64,000 bases of DNA, from the NCBI RefSeq assembly GCF_037969725.1, contig NZ_CP150203.1, positions 5,872,501 to 5,936,500 of the forward strand, given 5' to 3'. The position numbers were made by a program, and so were the translations under genes. The stretch's first letter is position 1; the number at the start of each line of letters is the position of its first letter. The notes beneath the pieces were generated by a model. It saw only the letters and a list, made by a program, of their open reading frames with translations, was not told the DNA's origin and did no database searches. This stretch comes from Paenibacillus sp. FSL W8-0426. Its GTDB lineage: Bacteria; Bacillota; Bacilli; Paenibacillales; Paenibacillaceae. Positions 15,392 through 24,779 of the stretch are shown in pieces.

Positions 15392-17614
15392 CTAGCGCTT
15401 GTCTGCCATTTTCCAAGTCGAATATTGATTCGCTGTCAGCTGCCGCAGCTGCTCTCCATACATCCGCGCGACTGGTGTCACTGCGAACGAGCGATCGTTT
15501 CGTCCTCCTTTTTCCTTCACCTTCTCGACCTGCCATAGATAATGCTCGTACATTCGCACGCCCATGGCCGCAGTGCGTCTTGAACGAGCCTCCAGACCCA
15601 GTGCGCGTTCCTGCTTTGCGGCCTGATCCATCCAACGCAAAGCGGATGTCCGAAGCACGGGATCGTACCGGTTGTTTGCAATGGCCCGGGCGAAAAACGA
15701 AGCTGCCCTTTCCCCCTCCCCGGAAACAGCGGCGCATCTCCCCAACTCGTAAAGCAGCCGCCAGTCGCCCGAAGCATGGGACAGGCTGTATTGCAGTATA
15801 TCTTCTGCCTGGCGGACTGGAACGCTTCTGGCCAGCTCCAGGGCAAGATCCGGCATGAACGGGGTAAGGCGCAATGCCGCGAGCAGCGCCTCCCGGCGCA
15901 TCCCCGCATCGTCTTGGTCCAGTGAAGACCATGCTTGACGATACTGCTGCCCGGCCGAGATATGCCGACCGACAAGCATACCCATACCGCCAAGCCACAG
16001 CAGCAAGGCGAGCAAGGACGCGACCGCCGGCAACAACGGCTGGCCTGTGCCTGGTCTTCTGCTAACGCTCCGAGACTGCCCGTTTCTCATATCTGGCGCT
16101 GCGCTCTTGCGTTCAGCTGCACTCGCCCAAGCCCCAAGCCAAATAAACAGCATCCAGGGCAGCGCATAACTCCAGTCGAAGTCCATGGCTCCATGCAGGA
16201 TAAAGACCATAAAGGGCGGCACCCAACGGGCCGCGCTGCCCCGAACGCTGCGCAGGGTAAGGCATATCCAGCCGAACACGAGCAGCAGTCCGATCAAGCC
16301 CGTGTCGAGGGCAAGATCCAGGGGACCGCTATGCACCTCGCCGCCCACGTACGGCGAGGTCTGGATGGCGCGATATCCGTCGCGCCACGTCTCTCCGCCG
16401 TGGCCGGCCCAAGGGGCCGCGGCCCAGTGTTTCAGGGCATCCCGCCACATTTCCAGGCGGGACAAGCCCGTGCCCGCGCCGGCGGCGAATCGTCCGGCGA
16501 CGGAGCCTGCGGCCAGCGCTGCGGCGGATGCGCACGCCAGCGCCATGGCCGCCAATGCGGCAGCGCGCGCCCATGCGCCGCTATGCCGCAGGCGGTGCAG
16601 CAGCAGCGTGCCCAGCAGCGCTGCCGCCCACGCCCCGGCCAGCGCGAGCAGGCCGGGCAAAGGCGCCGGCGCCAGCTGCGCGGCAGCCAGCTGGCGGTAC
16701 AGCCAGGCCGCGCACGCGAAGGGCGCGGCCGCGGCCAGCAGCAGCGGCAGGCGGGCACCGCGCCGCTGCAGCCCCCAGGCGGCGACCGCGGCGCAACCGG
16801 TCGCCAGCCAGGCGCCGCGCGACTCGCTCAGCAGGAGCGCGAGCAGCGCGGGCATTAGCGGCAGCGCTGCCGCGAGAAGCCGCCCGGCCCGGACAGGCCG
16901 GGCGAGCACCGCAGCGGCGGCAGCCAGCCGCTCAAGCGCGTACATGCCGACGACGGCACCGTACGCGTTCGGGTACTGCAGCAGTCCGCCGAGCCGGGCA
17001 CCGGCGAAGCTTAGTTCGGGGTCAGCGGTGCGCATGACCCCGCCGGGCAGCGGCAGCATGCCGCACACGGCCAACAGGCCGCTTAGCACAAGCACGCCGC
17101 CTGCCAGCTGCCAGCCGCAGGCAAACCAGCGCGCGCCGTGCGGCTGTCTGGCCAACATGGCGGCCAGCAGCGCAAAGGCGGCCAGCAGGCTCCAACGGAA
17201 CAGCTCTTCCATGCTGCCCTGCCTGCTTCCGGGGCCTAACCATGCATGCAGCCCGAACAGCATCGCCAACGCCAGCGGCCAGAGAGAAGTGCGCAGTTCC
17301 GCAGAATGCATCCACGCCATGCACTGCTGAGCAAATGCAGTCCATTTCAGCTTGCGTCCAGTCCGCTGTCCGCAGCGTCGCATTTTTATCATGCCTTCGT
17401 TCACCGAAGTGGCAGCCATGCAAATGATCGTGCCGGCAAGTATAACGATCAACAGCTCATTCACATCTGCCGAAAAAAACAATCCATGCTTCAGGCAGGC
17501 AGCCACCAATATTGCGCAGGTCATCCCTCCCAGCAACCATAGGTTAAAATGCTGCAGCACTTCCCGATCCCGTCCCATAAAGAGCCTTCTTCTCTCACCA
17601 GCCCCCGGCTGCAT
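15392..17614 (-). CDS. O-antigen ligase/polymerase-like (Wzy_C) membrane protein
   Basis: Predicted 740 residues with 10 or more hydrophobic helices to about residue 500, then a soluble helical tail with TPR-like repeats (about 550-690). GARLGGLLQYPNAYGA (about 203-218) and the later large loop ending GHGGETWRDGY match the Wzy_C/WaaL ligase pattern. It probably polymerises or ligates a surface polysaccharide. I chose ATG 17614 because AAGGAGGTGA precedes it. The middle of the gene is extremely Ala-rich and GC-rich compared with its neighbours. It is not in a polysaccharide gene cluster here. Confidence 0.75.
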   Translation of the reverse strand: MQPGAGERRRLFMGRDREVLQHFNLWLLGGMTCAILVAACLKHGLFFSADVNELLIVILAGTIICMAATSVNEGMIKMRRCGQRTGRKLKWTAFAQQCMAWMHSAELRTSLWPLALAMLFGLHAWLGPGSRQGSMEELFRWSLLAAFALLAAMLARQPHGARWFACGWQLAGGVLVLSGLLAVCGMLPLPGGVMRTADPELSFAGARLGGLLQYPNAYGAVVGMYALERLAAAAAVLARPVRAGRLLAAALPLMPALLALLLSESRGAWLATGCAAVAAWGLQRRGARLPLLLAAAAPFACAAWLYRQLAAAQLAPAPLPGLLALAGAWAAALLGTLLLHRLRHSGAWARAAALAAMALACASAAALAAGSVAGRFAAGAGTGLSRLEMWRDALKHWAAAPWAGHGGETWRDGYRAIQTSPYVGGEVHSGPLDLALDTGLIGLLLVFGWICLTLRSVRGSAARWVPPFMVFILHGAMDFDWSYALPWMLFIWLGAWASAAERKSAAPDMRNGQSRSVSRRPGTGQPLLPAVASLLALLLWLGGMGMLVGRHISAGQQYRQAWSSLDQDDAGMRREALLAALRLTPFMPDLALELARSVPVRQAEDILQYSLSHASGDWRLLYELGRCAAVSGEGERAASFFARAIANNRYDPVLRTSALRWMDQAAKQERALGLEARSRRTAAMGVRMYEHYLWQVEKVKEKGGRNDRSFAVTPVARMYGEQLRQLTANQYSTWKMADKR

Positions 17615-17660
17615 CCCCGTCACCTCCTTTTCTGCCCTCATCCAACGCCTGCTCCAAAAC

Positions 17661-17697
17661 CAAAAAGGCGGAAGCCCTGATACAGGGTCTCCCGCCT
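17661..17697 (-). terminator. Terminator upstream of the O-antigen-ligase-like gene
   Basis: AGGCGGGAGACCCTG pairs with CAGGGCTTCCGCCT on the minus strand and runs into TTTTT. It would end transcription from the methyltransferase gene. The 215 bp between that gene and this hairpin holds no convincing gene. Confidence 0.75.
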
Positions 17698-17912
17698 TAT
17701 GTCGATAAGATGTTGCTGCGTCCATAAGACGCGTCTGCTTTAACATGCCAGATGGCCAACAAACGATGCTCATTTTTCGCGATGCAGGACCCTTTTCCCA
17801 AGTATGCCCGCATCATCGCCGCGATAGACGATGGCCGATAAGATTCACCGCTTCTCCATCCTCGCCCCGGCTCATTCCAATGAGATTCCAATAGGCCGAA
17901 TGCCTTGATGGT

Positions 17913-19169
17913 CTAACAGTGGTCGCAGCTTCCCGCCTCGGGTTTGCGCTTGCCGGATTCCGCGTCTTCCGTAATCTTTTCCGGTTTATTCCCACCGTCA
18001 CCGGGCAACAAATCGGCGCAGGCACGCTCCAAATACGGGTCTGCATGAATGAAATCGCGGAATGCCGTATACTCGCTCCACAATGCCTCCGTCTGGCCGG
18101 CTTGTCCGCGGACGGCGCGAATCAGGATGTTTTTCGGCGTATGTTCCATATCGATGAATTCGAGCAGCTGCGTTTTGTACCCAAGCAGGTCGAGCAGTTT
18201 GGCCCGAATGGCATCAGTCGCCAGCGCCGAGAAACGTTCCTTCAGGATGCCATGCGACAGCAGCGGCTCCATAACGGGAGCTTCGATCTGGTTAAACAAT
18301 TCATGCTGGCAGCAAGGCACCGACAGAATGACTGAAGCGCCCCAGCGAACCGCCTTTTCGAGCGCAGCATCCGTAGCCGTGTCGCAGGCATGGAGCGTGA
18401 CGACCATATCGACTTCCTGCAGTTCGTCATAGTCGGCAATATCGCCCACCAGAAACTTCAAATCGCCGTAATGCAGACGTTTGGCCAAATCATTGCAATG
18501 CTCGATCACGTCCGCTTTCAAGTCGAGGCCGATGATGCGCAGCGACCTGCGCTGCTGAATCGACAGATAATGGTACAGCGCAAAGGTCAGGTACGACTTG
18601 CCGCAGCCGAAATCGACGATCGTCAGCGGCCGTCCTTCCGGCAGATGCTGGATCACGTCCTGCACCATTTCGAGAAAACGGTTGATCTGCCGGAACTTGT
18701 CGTACTTGCGGGCCAGCACGCGCCCTTCTTCGTTCATGATGCCAAGCTCCACCAGGAACGAAACGGGAATGCCTTCCTCCAGCACATACTGTTTCTTTCG
18801 GTTATGCGACAGGTTCGCCGCCGTTTTGGACGGGGATTTGGTCAAAATGGATACCTTATATTTTTTGCTGATCAAAATCTGATAGTCCGCCTCCACCGTG
18901 CAGAGCATCCCTTGGCGGAACGTCTCCTCGCACAGTTGAATCATGCGTTCCTCCGCCTCGTCCGGCGTCAAATTTTCATGCAGCACTTTATTGCTATGAT
19001 GAAATGCGAATTGATAATGCAGCTGATTTTTAATCGACACCGGCTTGACCTGCACTTTGGTAAACGACACGTTGTCTCGTCTGCGCAGCTGGCTCCAGGT
19101 CGCCGTGATCAGCGAATTCTGCTCAAAGATGTCATGTATTAGATTTCGCAACGAATCCACGGGGTACAT
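17913..19169 (-). CDS. Class I SAM-dependent methyltransferase (Methyltransf_32 type)
   Basis: Predicted 418 residues. The SAM-binding loop LTIVDFGCGKSYLTFALYHYL is near 182-202. The acidic strand LRIIGLDLKADVIEHC and VVTLHACDTATDAAL follow, with PCCQHELF near 288; this set is typical of Methyltransf_32 proteins, whose substrate is unknown (RNA is suspected in relatives). The N-terminal 140 residues form a separate domain. ATG at 19169 has a weak ribosome site; GTG at 19160 is an alternative. It appears monocistronic. Confidence 0.75.
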   Translation of the reverse strand: MYPVDSLRNLIHDIFEQNSLITATWSQLRRRDNVSFTKVQVKPVSIKNQLHYQFAFHHSNKVLHENLTPDEAEERMIQLCEETFRQGMLCTVEADYQILISKKYKVSILTKSPSKTAANLSHNRKKQYVLEEGIPVSFLVELGIMNEEGRVLARKYDKFRQINRFLEMVQDVIQHLPEGRPLTIVDFGCGKSYLTFALYHYLSIQQRRSLRIIGLDLKADVIEHCNDLAKRLHYGDLKFLVGDIADYDELQEVDMVVTLHACDTATDAALEKAVRWGASVILSVPCCQHELFNQIEAPVMEPLLSHGILKERFSALATDAIRAKLLDLLGYKTQLLEFIDMEHTPKNILIRAVRGQAGQTEALWSEYTAFRDFIHADPYLERACADLLPGDGGNKPEKITEDAESGKRKPEAGSCDHC

Positions 19170-19379
19170 CTCACTTTCGGTTTGGTTTGGTCAACCGTTA
19201 CCATACCATAATTCCGTTTCCTCTCCAAGTGAAGACCGCTAACAGCCCGCCATGGCAAAGCATTCCGTTTCATCAAGGATGCTCAGGGCGCCATGAACGG
19301 TTGTATAGCTCGGGTCGGCCCGTTTCAAGCTCGCTTGATCCAACTTGGGCAGTCGTTCATTTCTCCCGCATAACCTTCC

Positions 19380-20069
19380 TTACTTGTGCAGCTCGGCGAG
19401 TCCCTCTTCCACTTCGTCCCGCGGCAAACCTCCGTTCGCCAATTGTTCATCCTCAAGCTGAATCAAGCGCTCATAAAATGCGATCACGTCGCCGCGATAA
19501 TCCTGCGGCAGTTGTTCCTGGGAACGAAGAATGCGATACCAGCTGTTCTCGGCCAGATCAAACTTTCCCTGATGTTCCCGATATAATGCCAGCTGTTTTT
19601 CCGTCTTTGGCGGAAGTGCATATTCCTTCGTTTGCTCCAGAATGGCCTCAACCCGTTCAGGTGCGTCCAGCAGCTTCTTGTCCGCACCATGATTCAAGGC
19701 ATACAGATAAAAATGGAGAACTTTCATGAAACGGATCCATTTTTCATCCTCCGCATCCCGCCGCTCCTGATCATCGATGCCCTCCACTTTGGCCTTTTCC
19801 CCGAAAATATGGGCTTCTTCTTCGATCAGCCGTGCCGCTTGTTGCAAATTATCGACTTCTATGACACCGCGAAAGCGGAACATTTCGATCACGTCATCCA
19901 CCGGAAGGGAATTCAGCAGCGAAGAGTTCATGCCAAACTGCCTCCGCAGCAATTCATCCAGTTCGGTCAATGCCTCCGTATGTTTGCGCTGTTGTCTAAG
20001 CGTAAATGCTTTGCCGATTGCCTCGGTCATTTCCTCCATCATACGGAGCAGATAGTCTTTCCTGAACAT
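19380..20069 (-). CDS. DUF6483-like helical protein
   Basis: Predicted 229 residues, almost entirely helical and charged, with no signal or TM segment. The N-terminus FRKDYLLRMMEEMTEAIGKA and the LTELDELLRRQFGM segment match what I recall of the DUF6483 family, which has no known function. ATG follows AGGGGG. About 210 bp separates it from the methyltransferase gene and about 150 bp from the upstream hydrolase gene. Confidence 0.6.
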   Translation of the reverse strand: MFRKDYLLRMMEEMTEAIGKAFTLRQQRKHTEALTELDELLRRQFGMNSSLLNSLPVDDVIEMFRFRGVIEVDNLQQAARLIEEEAHIFGEKAKVEGIDDQERRDAEDEKWIRFMKVLHFYLYALNHGADKKLLDAPERVEAILEQTKEYALPPKTEKQLALYREHQGKFDLAENSWYRILRSQEQLPQDYRGDVIAFYERLIQLEDEQLANGGLPRDEVEEGLAELHK

Positions 20070-20152
20070 CGCGCAGCCCCCTCGTCCATCCCTTGTTCAT
20101 AATCCGAACCCGACAGGATCGGTCCTTGGTCATTATTGTAATTCATGATTTG

Positions 20153-20199
20153 CCAAAAAGCCAAAGCCCCCGCAAACCCTTCAAGGGGCTGCGGGGGCT
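20153..20199 (-). terminator. Terminator of the alpha/beta hydrolase gene
   Basis: A perfect 10-bp stem AGCCCCCGCA/TGCGGGGGCT on the minus strand is followed by a T-rich tract, 24 nt after the stop. Confidence 0.8.
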
Positions 20200-20222
20200 A
20201 AGCCAAGCAAATACTTGCTATT

Positions 20223-21014
20223 TTATCGGGAAAGCCCTGACATAAATTGTTTAATGACCTGAATCAATGATTCGGGGGCTTCGTACATGCTCATGTGCCC
20301 GGCTTCGGCAATGACGTGCTGAACGATATTCGGCTTATCGCTCGTAAACATCCGCTCGGGCGGAACGACGGCATCCTTCTCGCCGGCGACCAGCAATACC
20401 GGAAGCGACGCAGCCGACAGCACATCCCTTCGGTCCGGACGCTCCCTCATCGCCATCGCGGCTCCGGCTGCGCCTTGGGGAGGGGTTCGATAACCGATTT
20501 CTTTAACGCGCTGAACTTTTTCCGCAAACGACTTGACGTGCTCTGGCGCAAACAGACCGGGAACAAGCCCGTCCACGAAGCTTACAATCCCGTCGTTCCG
20601 AATCGTCGAGACGGCGCGCAGCCGCTTCTCTTTGGCCTCTTCCCCGTCCGGATATGCGGTGGAATGAACCAGCCCGAAGGCTTGCAGCCTCTCCGGATGC
20701 TGCTCGGCAATGGCCAAGGTGACATAACCGCCCATGGAATGGCCCAGCAGGACCGCTTTCTCAATATGCAGCTCGTCCATCAGGCCAAGTACATCGTTAC
20801 CCATTTGTTCAATCGTATAGGGCCCTTCGGGAGCATCGGTTGCGCCATGTCCACGAAGATCGGGTACAATACAACGATATTGGCGTGCCAGCTCGGGCAC
20901 CACTTCTTCCCAATAGGATGAGCTGCCGCAGAAGCCGTGCAGCAAAATAAGAGCCTCGCCTTCTCCCTGATCGGCATAACTTATCTTTGTCCCATGACAT
21001 ATCACTTGTTCCAA
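20223..21014 (-). CDS. Alpha/beta hydrolase
   Basis: Predicted 263 residues. Oxyanion segment LLHGFCGSS, nucleophile elbow GHSMGG (Ser near 93), acid in AGEKDAVVP (near 213) and catalytic His in AEAGHMSMYE (near 241) give a complete triad. Substrate is unknown; carboxylesterase or haloperoxidase-like enzymes are typical. Start is TTG at 21014 with GGAGAGG 8 nt upstream. It is followed by a strong terminator. Confidence 0.85.
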   Translation of the reverse strand: MEQVICHGTKISYADQGEGEALILLHGFCGSSSYWEEVVPELARQYRCIVPDLRGHGATDAPEGPYTIEQMGNDVLGLMDELHIEKAVLLGHSMGGYVTLAIAEQHPERLQAFGLVHSTAYPDGEEAKEKRLRAVSTIRNDGIVSFVDGLVPGLFAPEHVKSFAEKVQRVKEIGYRTPPQGAAGAAMAMRERPDRRDVLSAASLPVLLVAGEKDAVVPPERMFTSDKPNIVQHVIAEAGHMSMYEAPESLIQVIKQFMSGLSR

Positions 21015-21121
21015 TGTTCGTTCCTCTCCTTCTGCGCGTATCGTTTATGACATCCATTATAACCCATTTCCATGCATTCAAGCTGTTAATCATGAACCCC
21101 CTGAAGGAACGGATGAAACAG

Positions 21122-21664
21122 CTAACGCCGTCTCGCAGCATCGGCTGCCGCTTCGGCAATCGTTTGGGCCATGCCCATGACCAGGTGAAGCGAAGTCATC
21201 TGCAGAATCGAATAGGGCCTGGGACCATTCGCATTGACGACGGCCGCAATGCTGTATTGCCCAACCGGTGGCAGCTTTCCGCCAACCGACTCGGCCGGAA
21301 GCAGCGGTTGATCCGAAAGAAAATAGGTATTTATCGCCTCTCTTGGTCCCAAGCAGGCGTCAATCGCAACGATGGCATGATTGGCCGGAATCAGAGCCAG
21401 TCTTTTTTCCAGCGTATCGGCATCACAAGGAGATTCCAACGTTCCCACGACATGAGCCATCCCGCGTTCGGCGAGATAGGTTCCGGTCAACGGCCCGAGA
21501 GCATCCCCTGTGGAACGATCGGTTCCGATGCACGCAAAAGTGACCTCATCCGGTGGATGCTGCTTATAAATATCGCTGAAAAAGAAGAACAGCTCGTTCC
21601 CGGGCACTCCCTTGCGGGGATTCCGGCCCTGTCCGCGAATCCATTCCCTTTTATACGTAGGCAA
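21122..21664 (-). CDS. yyaC: YyaC family sporulation protein (spore protease-related)
   Basis: Predicted 180 residues. TFACIGTDRSTGDALGPLTG (about 42-61) is the family hallmark, followed by IVAIDACLGP and GGKLPPVGQYSIAAVVN. YyaC is structurally related to the germination protease Gpr; its function is unresolved. I chose TTG 21664, 7 nt after GGAGAG; an upstream ATG would add 29 residues without a ribosome site. It indicates a spore-former. It is divergent from the DUF1128 gene. Confidence 0.85.
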   Translation of the reverse strand: MPTYKREWIRGQGRNPRKGVPGNELFFFFSDIYKQHPPDEVTFACIGTDRSTGDALGPLTGTYLAERGMAHVVGTLESPCDADTLEKRLALIPANHAIVAIDACLGPREAINTYFLSDQPLLPAESVGGKLPPVGQYSIAAVVNANGPRPYSILQMTSLHLVMGMAQTIAEAAADAARRR

Positions 21665-21750
21665 TACGCTTCTCTCCTTTGCACATGCATGTTCCGTGAT
21701 GTTTGTTCTGCCATCCATTGTAACCGAAGCCCAGATTCGCCGCAAAAGCA

Positions 21751-21780
21751 TTGGCCTCCTTCAGCACGTCATGATACAAT
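21751..21780 (+). promoter_or_regulatory. Candidate promoter of the DUF1128 gene
   Basis: TTGGCC and TACAAT are separated by 18 bp, about 39 nt before the start codon. Confidence 0.45.
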
Positions 21781-21818
21781 GACAAGAGCTTTCGATACGG
21801 AAGGGATGAACAATAACG

Positions 21819-22043
21819 ATGGATCTGACGCAAGCGAATGCAGAAAATATCGAATATATGATTGAAGCGATCAAAAACAAACTGCGGATGGCCAGCGGAG
21901 CTGCCATGCAGGCCTCTGCCTTCCCGCTGGACAAGTATGAGGATTTGTTTGACCTGTACGAAATGGTCATGGGCAAGGAGCATTTGAGCATCTCCGAAGT
22001 GGAGGCCGTTGCGTCCGAGCTCGGAAAACTCCGCAAAGCCTGA
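21819..22043 (+). CDS. yfkK: DUF1128 (YfkK) family protein
   Basis: Predicted 74 residues. The segments NIEYMIEAIKNKL, YEDLFDLYEMVMGK and ISEVEAVASELGKLRK match the YfkK/DUF1128 family of Bacillales, small helical proteins of unknown function and full family length. A GGAAGGG ribosome site lies about 11 nt before the ATG. Confidence 0.85.
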   Translation: MDLTQANAENIEYMIEAIKNKLRMASGAAMQASAFPLDKYEDLFDLYEMVMGKEHLSISEVEAVASELGKLRKA

Positions 22044-22078
22044 TCGTAACGTACCATTTTCTAACACGATCACAAAAT

Positions 22079-22115
22079 GAGGACCTGTTCGCCCCCTTCG
22101 GGCAAACAGGTCCTC
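22079..22115. terminator. Terminator between convergent yfkK and asparaginase genes
   Basis: An 11-bp GAGGACCTGTT/AACAGGTCCTC stem extended by GCCC/GGGC. Flanking T tracts are weak on both sides (ATTTTGTG on the minus strand). Confidence 0.65.
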
Positions 22116-22208
22116 TTGGCATGCAGCGGGGTGCTCAAAAGCAGGAGCATGCTGCTACAGTCAGCAATCGTTGGACGTTCGTCCGGTGTTTCAATCCTAC
22201 CCGCCAAA

Positions 22209-23237
22209 TCAGCTTTTGATTCCCGCCTTATTCAGGCCAGTCAGCACAAACTCGGCTTCCGCTCTGCCAACGATAGTCCCGGCGTCATTGCGGATGTCTA
22301 ATGGGTATGCTTCTGACAGACGGTCGAGCAGCTTTGTGTTGGCATAGCCGATTTGCCGCAGGATGGACTGGACAATCCATGCCCATTCTTCCTCGGAGCC
22401 GTCCAGCACCTTAAACGTGATGCCCAGTCTCTCCTTCTTAAGCGCAAAGCCAAATACGCCTTTGAATCCGCCCTTGGCTACGATGTTCTCGTCTTCCAGC
22501 AGTACCGAATCCACGCGATCGGTTCCACCCACCATCAATGGATGCTGGTGCATGGCCGACGTGATGGTTTCCACGGCGCGCCGGGTCGCTTCATCCTTGA
22601 TCAGGTCGGGACAGGCCAGCTTCAAGTATGCTTGGCCGAGTGCCGACAGCGGCAGCGAAAATACCGGAAAGCCGCAGCCATCCGTCCCCAATTTGATGTC
22701 ATGCTGTTCAATGCCGGCCAACTCGGACAGCGTCTGCAAAATTTCGCGCTGCACAGGATGTTCGGGCTCGGCATAGGTGCCCAGATCCACTTGTTTCATC
22801 TGGCTGTACCCCAGAATTCCCAAATGCTTGCCTGAGCAATTATGCAAAATCCGCCGTTTTTCTCCCTGATTCCGCAACCATTGATTCCGGCTCTCTTCAT
22901 TCAATGGATAGCTTGGGGCGCAAATCAGGCATTCCTCGCCCAGACCGATTTTGTGCGACAATTGCCCCAACACCTGGATGTGTTCAGGCTCTGAGCGATG
23001 GGAAGATGCCATGATGGCGATCTCGCGGGCAGTCAGCCCATAGTGTTCGGCCATTCCCGCCCGGATTCCCGGAATCGCCTGAAACGGCTTCGCCGACGAA
23101 CGGGTAAATGCTCTGAAATGAGGATCGCCCGCCGAGTAAACGACCCGGCCATTCTCATCCGTGATGCTTATGTGTCCATAATGGGCGCATTCCATGACGC
23201 CGGCCCGATATTCTTTAATCAACAAAGCACTCTCCAT
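22209..23237 (-). CDS. Asparaginase (asparaginase II, R. etli type)
   Basis: Predicted 342 residues. SSAKPFQAIPG (about 46-56), MASSHRSEPEH (about 75-85), HNCSGKHLGIL (about 131-141) and LGTDGCGFPVFSLPL (about 182-196) are the signatures of the Asparaginase_II family, which is unrelated to the EcA type. It hydrolyses asparagine to aspartate and ammonia. ATG 23237 has AAAGGAGAG 6 nt upstream; an ATG 30 nt earlier lacks one. No signal peptide is seen, so it is cytoplasmic. It is divergent from the PAP2 gene. Confidence 0.88.
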   Translation of the reverse strand: MESALLIKEYRAGVMECAHYGHISITDENGRVVYSAGDPHFRAFTRSSAKPFQAIPGIRAGMAEHYGLTAREIAIMASSHRSEPEHIQVLGQLSHKIGLGEECLICAPSYPLNEESRNQWLRNQGEKRRILHNCSGKHLGILGYSQMKQVDLGTYAEPEHPVQREILQTLSELAGIEQHDIKLGTDGCGFPVFSLPLSALGQAYLKLACPDLIKDEATRRAVETITSAMHQHPLMVGGTDRVDSVLLEDENIVAKGGFKGVFGFALKKERLGITFKVLDGSEEEWAWIVQSILRQIGYANTKLLDRLSEAYPLDIRNDAGTIVGRAEAEFVLTGLNKAGIKS

Positions 23238-23405
23238 GCGAGTCTCTCCTTTATGCTTTCGTTTCATCTCTGCTTTGCGTCTAAACGCCGCATGGGATAT
23301 CTTTAGATAGTATAGTACAAATGCGCCGTTTTTACAGTTTTTTTGCGATACCGCACCCCGGTGCCGGGTAACATTTCTCCATTCGACATCAAAGGAGGCG
23401 TCACC

Positions 23406-24089
23406 ATGCTCCGCAAAATGTATGCATTTCCGTCAGGCTCTTCGTTTCCGCTGCTTCTATGGGGCGTTTACGCCATTGCTGCCAGCTCGCTGTCCGTCAT
23501 CTTGATCGCCGCGATCGGAGCCTTGTTGGGAACCGAAACCATTATGAGCTGGGACAATCGCATCCAGCAGCTTTTGTACTTGCATTCGGAATCCCGCCTG
23601 CGGCTGCTTCCAACGATTTCGTTGATCAGTTCCCTTGGTTCATTCAAGATCACGACCGTGATCGCAATCGTGTTATTTCTGCTGTTCTTTGGAAAACGCA
23701 CAGCCCGGTTCCTCATTTATGGATATGCGGTGTTAGGCAGCTTTGCGATGATGTGGATTTTAAATACGGGGCTCAAGTCCATATTTCGGAAAGACAGGCC
23801 GGAGCTTGAACATCTGTCGACCGTAACCGGATTCAGCTTTCCGAGCGGACATGCCATGATCGCCATGGGATTTTACGGCATGCTGTTCATCATCTGGGCC
23901 ATTGAACGCCAGAGGCAGTCCAAAAGCATCCTCCTGCCCATCGCCTGCGGAACGACCTTCATTGCATTGCTTGGATGTAGCCGGATTATGCTGGGTGTTC
24001 ATTTTCCGACAGACATCATGGCCGGTTATGCTGCCGGACTGGCATGGATGTTGTGCATGACGCAAGGGATCAAGCGGTCACTGTCCTAA
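23406..24089 (+). CDS. PAP2 family membrane phosphatase
   Basis: Predicted 227 residues, about six TM helices. The three phosphatase motifs are complete: KSIFRKDRPE, FSFPSGHAM and CSRIMLGVHFPTDIMAG. Members dephosphorylate undecaprenyl diphosphate, phosphatidylglycerophosphate or phosphatidate; which one is not clear from sequence. ATG 23406 has AAAGGAGG 6 nt upstream. Confidence 0.9.
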   Translation: MLRKMYAFPSGSSFPLLLWGVYAIAASSLSVILIAAIGALLGTETIMSWDNRIQQLLYLHSESRLRLLPTISLISSLGSFKITTVIAIVLFLLFFGKRTARFLIYGYAVLGSFAMMWILNTGLKSIFRKDRPELEHLSTVTGFSFPSGHAMIAMGFYGMLFIIWAIERQRQSKSILLPIACGTTFIALLGCSRIMLGVHFPTDIMAGYAAGLAWMLCMTQGIKRSLS

Positions 24090-24268
24090 TCCATTTCGCG
24101 GAGGAAGCCTATTTCAGGTAAAGGAGACTCCCTCCGGCTGTTTCATCCCGCCTTCCCCGTGTTTATATACGAGTAAGCCAACGTTGATAGACGATTCGTT
24201 GCAATGTCAGACAAGATTGGTTCGTCCCTTTAACGTTATCGTTCAATTTCGAAGAAGGAGTGATTGAC

Positions 24269-24676
24269 ATGAATAAAGCTGAAGAACAATATCCTGTACA
24301 GAGCGGTTCGACCTTTGCCAAAGGTTTGTTCATCGGGGGCCTGTTGGGCGCGGCGGCTGCGCTCCTGTTCGCGCCAAAACCAGGACGCGAGCTGCGCGGC
24401 GAACTCAGTGAAAAAGTCGGCATCGTGACCGACCGTACGAAGGAAGTTGCCGCGGTTGTCAGCGACAAGGCAACCGAGCTGGCCAAAACCGTTTCTTCCA
24501 AAACGTCGGACTTGGCCAAAACGGTCAGCCAAGGACGCGACGAGGTCATGGACTCCGTTCGCAAGGCTTCTGCCGACGTTGCCGAGGAAGCAACCAAAGC
24601 TACCAGCCAGGTGGCAGCCGCTGCGGAGGATGCGAAGGAAGATACGCGCAAGGAGCTTAATTCGACCAGCATGTAA
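24269..24676 (+). CDS. YtxH domain protein
   Basis: Predicted 135 residues. FAKGLFIGGLLGAAAALLFAPKPG gives the single N-terminal membrane helix and the GRELR motif of YtxH; the rest is a long amphipathic Ala/Lys/Glu/Ser helix, probably coiled coil (about 45-125). In B. subtilis ytxH belongs to a SigB/SigH-controlled stress operon; I do not find a clear SigB promoter here. ATG 24269 has GAAGGAG 8 nt upstream. A terminator follows before the DUF5665 gene. Confidence 0.8.
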   Translation: MNKAEEQYPVQSGSTFAKGLFIGGLLGAAAALLFAPKPGRELRGELSEKVGIVTDRTKEVAAVVSDKATELAKTVSSKTSDLAKTVSQGRDEVMDSVRKASADVAEEATKATSQVAAAAEDAKEDTRKELNSTSM

Positions 24677-24700
24677 TAATCCTGGAACGAAAGCTACCTC

Positions 24701-24731
24701 AGCCAGCTGGACTCCAGCTGGCTTATTTTCG
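24701..24731 (+). terminator. Terminator after the ytxH-like gene
   Basis: AGCCAGCTGG-ACTC-CAGCTGGCT followed by TATTTTC, 25 nt after the stop. Confidence 0.7.
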
Positions 24732-24779
24732 TTGCGGAATGCGAAGAAACGATTCGTTGTAGGATGAGGAGGATTAGCG

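Noticed and set aside
16185..17330. 381-codon plus-strand frame opposite the O-antigen-ligase-like gene
   Set aside because: It is a by-product of the very GC-rich antisense strand; no ribosome site or domain, and the minus-strand gene has clear family motifs.
17697..17891. 64-codon minus-strand frame ending at the terminator after the methyltransferase gene
   Set aside because: TTG start with only a weak, distant AAGG, no recognisable domain, and an alternative overlapping frame; more likely untranslated 3' region.
23760..24065. 101-codon minus-strand frame opposite the PAP2 gene
   Set aside because: The plus-strand frame carries the complete phosphatase motifs.
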